DNA from: Phocoena phocoena
Taxonomy: Eukaryota; Chordata; Mammalia; Artiodactyla; Phocoenidae
Direction of reading: 5' to 3'
NCBI RefSeq assembly: GCF_963924675.1
Contig: NC_089220.1
Span: forward strand, 160,493,270 to 160,557,269
Length of the DNA stretch: 64,000 bases
Shown: positions 60,000 through 64,000 of the stretch, piece by piece
Position numbering within the stretch: position 1 is the first letter of the stretch
Layout: every line of letters begins with the position of its first letter
Program-made: the position numbers and the translations under genes
Notes under the pieces: generated by a model
What the model saw: the letters and a program-made list of their open reading frames with translations, nothing else
Databases searched by the model: none
What the model was told of the DNA's origin: nothing

Positions 60000-61930
60000 C
60001 TATCCAGGGACTTATGATCTAGGCAAAATGGTGTAGACTCATTTCTCCCTGTTAAGTACAACTATAAACTCTGGCAACAATGCAAGAAGCAACCAATGGA
60101 GAACTCTGAATGGTGGAAAGAGGAAGGTAACTGATTAGGGGCCTCAGGGCTAGAGGAAAAACCGCATCAGGGTGTCTTTTGATCCCCTTGCCTGACAGAG
60201 GAAGGTGACTCACTGACTCCCAACACCAACAGAAGGTAGCTTCAGATAGTCTCACTTGTGCCCTGGATTGAATGAGAGTCCTGCCAGCAACAACAGGAAG
60301 CTCAGTAGCACCAGCAGGGGGACTGACTAAGAGCCCTGTAATGATAAGTGATCAGGGGAAGTGCTCTCCTTCCTCACTGGGTGGCACTGGCAAGGGGGAT
60401 ATCACTGCAAAAAGCAACTGCCCGAGGAAGTGCTCTAATTCCCCTCAAGGCCTGAGATTCCCATCCCACACCCAAAGCCACAGAGTGGCTGGGTGATGCT
60501 AAAAAAGTGGACCCATCACAATCAGAAACTGGTCCAGGATGTCTCTTTGTCCTCCTGGATGGAGAATCCCTTTCCCCACTTAAAGGCACTAGATACCTTG
60601 GCTTGGGGAAACTATATCTCATAACCCCAAGCAGTACCATCAGAGACTAGTGGGACCCCCAGTGGTACCAAAGAAAACAAGCAGACAAAATAATAACACA
60701 TGGCTCTGAAAAATAAGTTGTCATTGGAACTGTAACCCACAAAATTAGGCCAGGACCTGTATGCTGAACCCAAATGTGGTGACTGCCTACTATCATTAAA
60801 GATCTAAATAGAACCCAGAGTCTGATAACATAAAAGCCAAAATGTCCAGGATATAATAAAAAAAAAAACTACCTGCTCACCAAGAACCAGAATTTTAAAG
60901 CAGTGATGATAAAAATGCTTCACTAAGGTATTACAAACTCTCTTGAAACAAGTGAAAAAAATAGAAAAATCTCAGCAAAGAAATTAAAGTGATTTTAAAA
61001 GAACCAAATGGAAATTATAGAACTACATAATGCAGTAAGAGAAACAAAAAACTAGGTGGATGAGCTCAGTATTAGAGTGGGTATGATAGAGAAAACAATC
61101 AACGAAGTTGAGGACAGAGCAGTAGAATTTATCTTCGCTGAACAGCAGAGAGGAAACAGCCAGAAAAAAAATAAAAAAGAACCACAGAGACCTGAGGGAC
61201 AATAACAGGAGATCTAACATTTGTATCAGTGGAGTCCCAGAAGGAGAAGAAAAAGAGAGTGGGACTGAAAGAGTACTCAAGTAAATACTGGCTGAAACAC
61301 TGGGCAAAAGACCTAAACCTACAGATTCAAGACACTGAGCAAACTCTAAGGAGGATGAACTCACAGAAGTCCACATAGAGACATATCATAACTAAATTCC
61401 TGAAAATTAAGGCAAAGAAAAAATATTGAAAACAGCCAGAGAGAAACATGTTACCTACCTACCAATTTGAATGACAGTGGATTTCTATTCTGAAACCAGG
61501 GATCCCAGAGAGAAGTGGCACAGCATTTTTCAAGTGTTGAAAGAAGAAAACTGTGAACCACAAATACCATGTCTGGTGAAACTATCCTTCCAGAATGAAT
61601 GGGAAATAAAGGCACTCAGATGGAGAATAATGGAAAGAATTTGTCACTAGTAGACCTATCCTTAAAGAATGACTAAAGGAAATTCTTCAAACAGAAAGGA
61701 AATGACAAAAGAAGGTTTTGGGGCATCAGGAAGTAAGAACAATGAGAGGAGCAGAAATAGATGTATATACAATAGACCACCCATCTCTTCATGACTTTTA
61801 TAAATTAAATCTGATGACTAAAAAGCTGTAACACCATCTGATACTAAATTATATTTAAAAGTGGGGAAGTTCAAGGGACTTAAATGGAAGTGAGATTTCT
61901 AAACTTGAAGTGGTAATATGTTAACATAAA
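60000..61930 (+). mobile_element. Ancient L1 5' half (5'UTR and ORF1), copy B
   Basis: A second old L1 5' half in the same orientation follows directly. It begins near ctaggcaaaatggtgtagac (60016), which resembles the YY1-bearing start of an L1 5'UTR. The 5'UTR runs to about 60950. Decayed ORF1 text follows (61080-61640), including attagagtgggtatgataga, ggagtcccagaaggagaaga, gaaaacagccagagagaaac and a ccagaatgaatgggaaataa block. No useful reading frame is present, and the relation to copy A is inferred. Confidence 0.65.
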
Positions 61931-61964
61931 TAGATGAGCATAAGATAGGTACGTCTTATATGTA

Positions 61965-62520
61965 CAATACATATATAGATTTTTTTTCTTTTTTTAACAT
62001 TTTTATTGGAGTATAATTGCTTTACAATGGTGTGTTAGTTTCTGCTTTATAACAAAGTGAATCAGTTATACATATATCCCCATATCTCTTCCCTCTTGTG
62101 TCTCCCTCCCTCCCACCCTCCCTATCCCACCCTTCTAGGCGATCACAAAGCACCGAGCTGATCTCCCTATGCTATGTGACTGCTTCCCACTAGCTATCTG
62201 TTTTACATTTGGTAGTGTATATGTGTCCATATATACACTACCACTCTCTCACTTTGTCCCAGCTTACCCTTCCCCCTCCCCGTGTCCTCAAGTCCATTCT
62301 CTGGTAGGTCTGCATCTTTATTCCCATCTTGCCCTTAGGTTCTTCATGATCTTTTTTTTTTTTAGATTCCATATATATGTGTTAGCATATGGTATTTGTT
62401 TTTCTCTTTCTGACTTACTTCACTCTGTATGACAGACTTTAGGTCCATCCACCTCACTACAAATAACTCAATTTTGTTTCTTTTTATGGCTGAGTAATAT
62501 TCCATTGTACATATATATAG
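61965..62520 (-). mobile_element. 5'-truncated L1 3' end, young subfamily
   Basis: A T-run tail then ttttattggagtataattgc, ctttataacaaagtgaatca and a ttccctcttgtgtctccctc block, ending near tgagtaatattccattgtac. Its 3'UTR is close to that of the 12-19 kb copy but retains the full canonical 3' end. A weak target-site duplication of acatatata-type sequence lies at about 61970-61978 and 62510-62520. Confidence 0.88.
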
Positions 62521-62730
62521 TTATTATTGTACATATGTATATATGCTCAGCACAACTAATAGGAAAACTATATATAAAGCTCTCAAAAACACTATAAACA
62601 AATCAAGATGGAATCCTAAAGTTAATTTGGGTAAGAATCTAAAGGAACCTTCCATGATATAGCTGCTGTATAAAATCGTCTGCCCAATTCAGATGATCAG
62701 AGAATTTTACGGCTGGAAGATCATTTAGTT
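62521..62730. other. Low-copy AT-rich sequence
   Basis: Nothing recognised. Confidence 0.35.
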
Positions 62731-62876
62731 CACTGTTTCTCAGTCATTAACATGTATTTTAATCACTTGGTGATCTTATTATAGTGCAAATTCTGATTGA
62801 TTAGGTTTGGGTTGGGACCAAAAACACTGCATTCCAAACAAGCTGCTGATCTAAGGACCACACTTCAATAGCAAGG
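62731..62876 (+). mobile_element. MER5A-like (hAT-Charlie) element
   Basis: Nearly complete in outline: cactgtttctcagtcattaa, ttttaatcacttggtgatct, a gattaggtttgggttgggac block, acaagctgctgatctaagga and ccacacttcaatagcaagg. It is diverged but colinear with MER5A. Confidence 0.75.
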
Positions 62877-63394
62877 ATTTCTTTCAGTCCCTTTCTCTAG
62901 CAGAGGAAGGATGGATAGCCCTTCTCCTGGCTTTTTAGAGCATTGCAGTGACTTTGGAGGACCTAGCACAATTGGACCTCAGTTTTATTAATAGCAGTTT
63001 CTCAAAGTCTTATCATGGAGATCTCTGAGCTGGCCCTGGATGCTGCCCTTCCTGTGTCATGGTTTCCAATATTCCATCAATTCTGTGACTGTATTGAAAA
63101 AGTCCTTTAATTAATTTCTTCCTTATTTTATTTTATCTTATTTATTTTTATTTTTGCTTTAGCTATCCAGAATCAGTTTCTGTTGTATGTGATCAAAAGA
63201 AGAACCACCAATACAGTATAGGCTGTGTGTTGGACTGGGAGTGCAAAGAAACATAGCACATATGTTTCACAAGAAAATAAGTTCTTCTTCCCCTGTGATA
63301 TAGCAATTGAAATATTTTCTTAAAAGTTTACACAGCCCCCTGGTGACTCTGAAATATTCCTCTACAACATGACTGTTCCCCTCATCTTCTAGGC
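62877..63394. other. Low-copy sequence
   Basis: No repeat or gene recognised. There is an AT-rich patch at 63120-63160. Confidence 0.4.
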
Positions 63395-64000
63395 TCCTAT
63401 CCGTCATCTTAATTGACCTCTCCATTTGAATATCTAATAAACATTTCAAACTTAATATGTCCAAAACAAAACCCAATCTACTGCAGCAAATGGCACCAGC
63501 TTTTGTGTAGTTGCTCAGTTAAAAACCTGGAAATCATCCCTGATTTCTTTTTTCCTTTCCCAAATCCAACCAATTAATAGTTTCTGTCAGTTCTACCTTA
63601 AAAATATAGCCAGAATCCAACCACTTAACATCTGAACTGCTTCATTCTGCTCTACACCACCACTCTCTCTCCCATGGAAAACTGCAACGGCCTCCTAACT
63701 GCACTTTCTGCTTCTACTCTAGCTTTGCCACACGGCAACCAGAGTTATTCTTTTAAAATGTAAACCAGATCATGTTTCTTTCATGCTCAAAACCTGTCAG
63801 TAGCTTCTCATCACACTGAGAATAAAATCCTAATGCCTTACCGTGATCTACAAGGCCTTATGTGATCTGACCCTTGACTGAACCTCTTACTTCAGTTTCC
63901 TCCCGTCTTCTCCTTGTATACCCTGCTCCAGTCATCCTGGCCCCTTGTTATCTCTCCAACTAGAGGTTATGTCTCAGAGGGCAAGGATTTTTTTCTGTTT
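63395..64000 (+). mobile_element. L2 LINE fragment, runs off the window
   Basis: A long, well-ordered L2 3' segment: aaacttaatatgtccaaaac, gcagcaaatggcaccagctt, aacctggaaatcatccctga, gcaacggcctcctaactgca, tcagtagcttctcatcacac, tctacaaggccttatgtgat and ctccagtcatcctggcccct. No frame is open across it. It continues past the right edge. Confidence 0.85.

Noticed and set aside
60000..61930. Possible retroviral or host gene because of the long low-repeat appearance and several 70-117-codon frames.
   Set aside because: The order of sequence blocks fits an old L1 5'UTR and ORF1, and the frames are unconnected.

Overview
The window reads as ordinary, gene-poor nuclear DNA of a cetartiodactyl mammal, most likely a cetacean. 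The best evidence is four tRNA-derived CHR-type SINEs: three of the short young form and one longer, older form. They share the head gggcttccctggtggcgcag (or a close variant) and have good target-site duplications. LINE-1 copies of several ages, L2, MIR, MER5A/hAT-like and Tigger-like fragments fill much of the rest. I found no host protein-coding exon, tRNA, rRNA or CRISPR array that I could support. The long reading frames are pieces of L1 ORF1/ORF2 or their antisense shadows.

Layout. 1-10.7 kb: L1 3' ends on the + strand (one carrying a nested SINE), low-copy DNA, a second SINE, L2, Tigger-like and MaLR-like fragments, and an old L1 with a TATC microsatellite. 11.9-19.0 kb: a structurally complete L1 on the - strand with an exact 14-bp target-site duplication, a CpG-rich 5'UTR, and ORF1 and ORF2 that are both inactivated. 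19-32.4 kb: L1 fragments, MIRs, a Tigger-like fragment, two CHR SINEs and low-copy DNA. 32.5-39.4 kb: a second, more decayed, nearly full-length L1 on the - strand. 39.4-54.3 kb: mostly low-copy DNA with MIR, MER5A, hAT-like, L2 and three L1 3' pieces. 54.3-57.3 kb: a third, 5'-truncated L1 on the - strand. 57.3-64 kb: L2, two successive ancient L1 5' halves on the + strand, a young L1 3' end, MER5A and L2.

Nothing acts together as an operon or pathway. The only autonomous machinery encoded is L1 retrotransposition: ORF1p RNA chaperone, and ORF2p endonuclease/reverse transcriptase. All copies here are dead. The SINEs depended on such L1 proteins in trans. I did not find a previously undescribed system. 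The most useful observations are structural: an L1 that ends about 44 nt early, lacking the usual polyadenylation signal; a 24-bp segment shared by an L1 and a nearby L2 that looks like a templated insertion; three short tandem duplications; a SINE with a 27-bp deletion between its promoter boxes; a copy-specific G-quadruplex tract; and a consistent - strand orientation of all the younger retroposons. Family names below come from memory of consensus sequences and were not checked against a repeat library.
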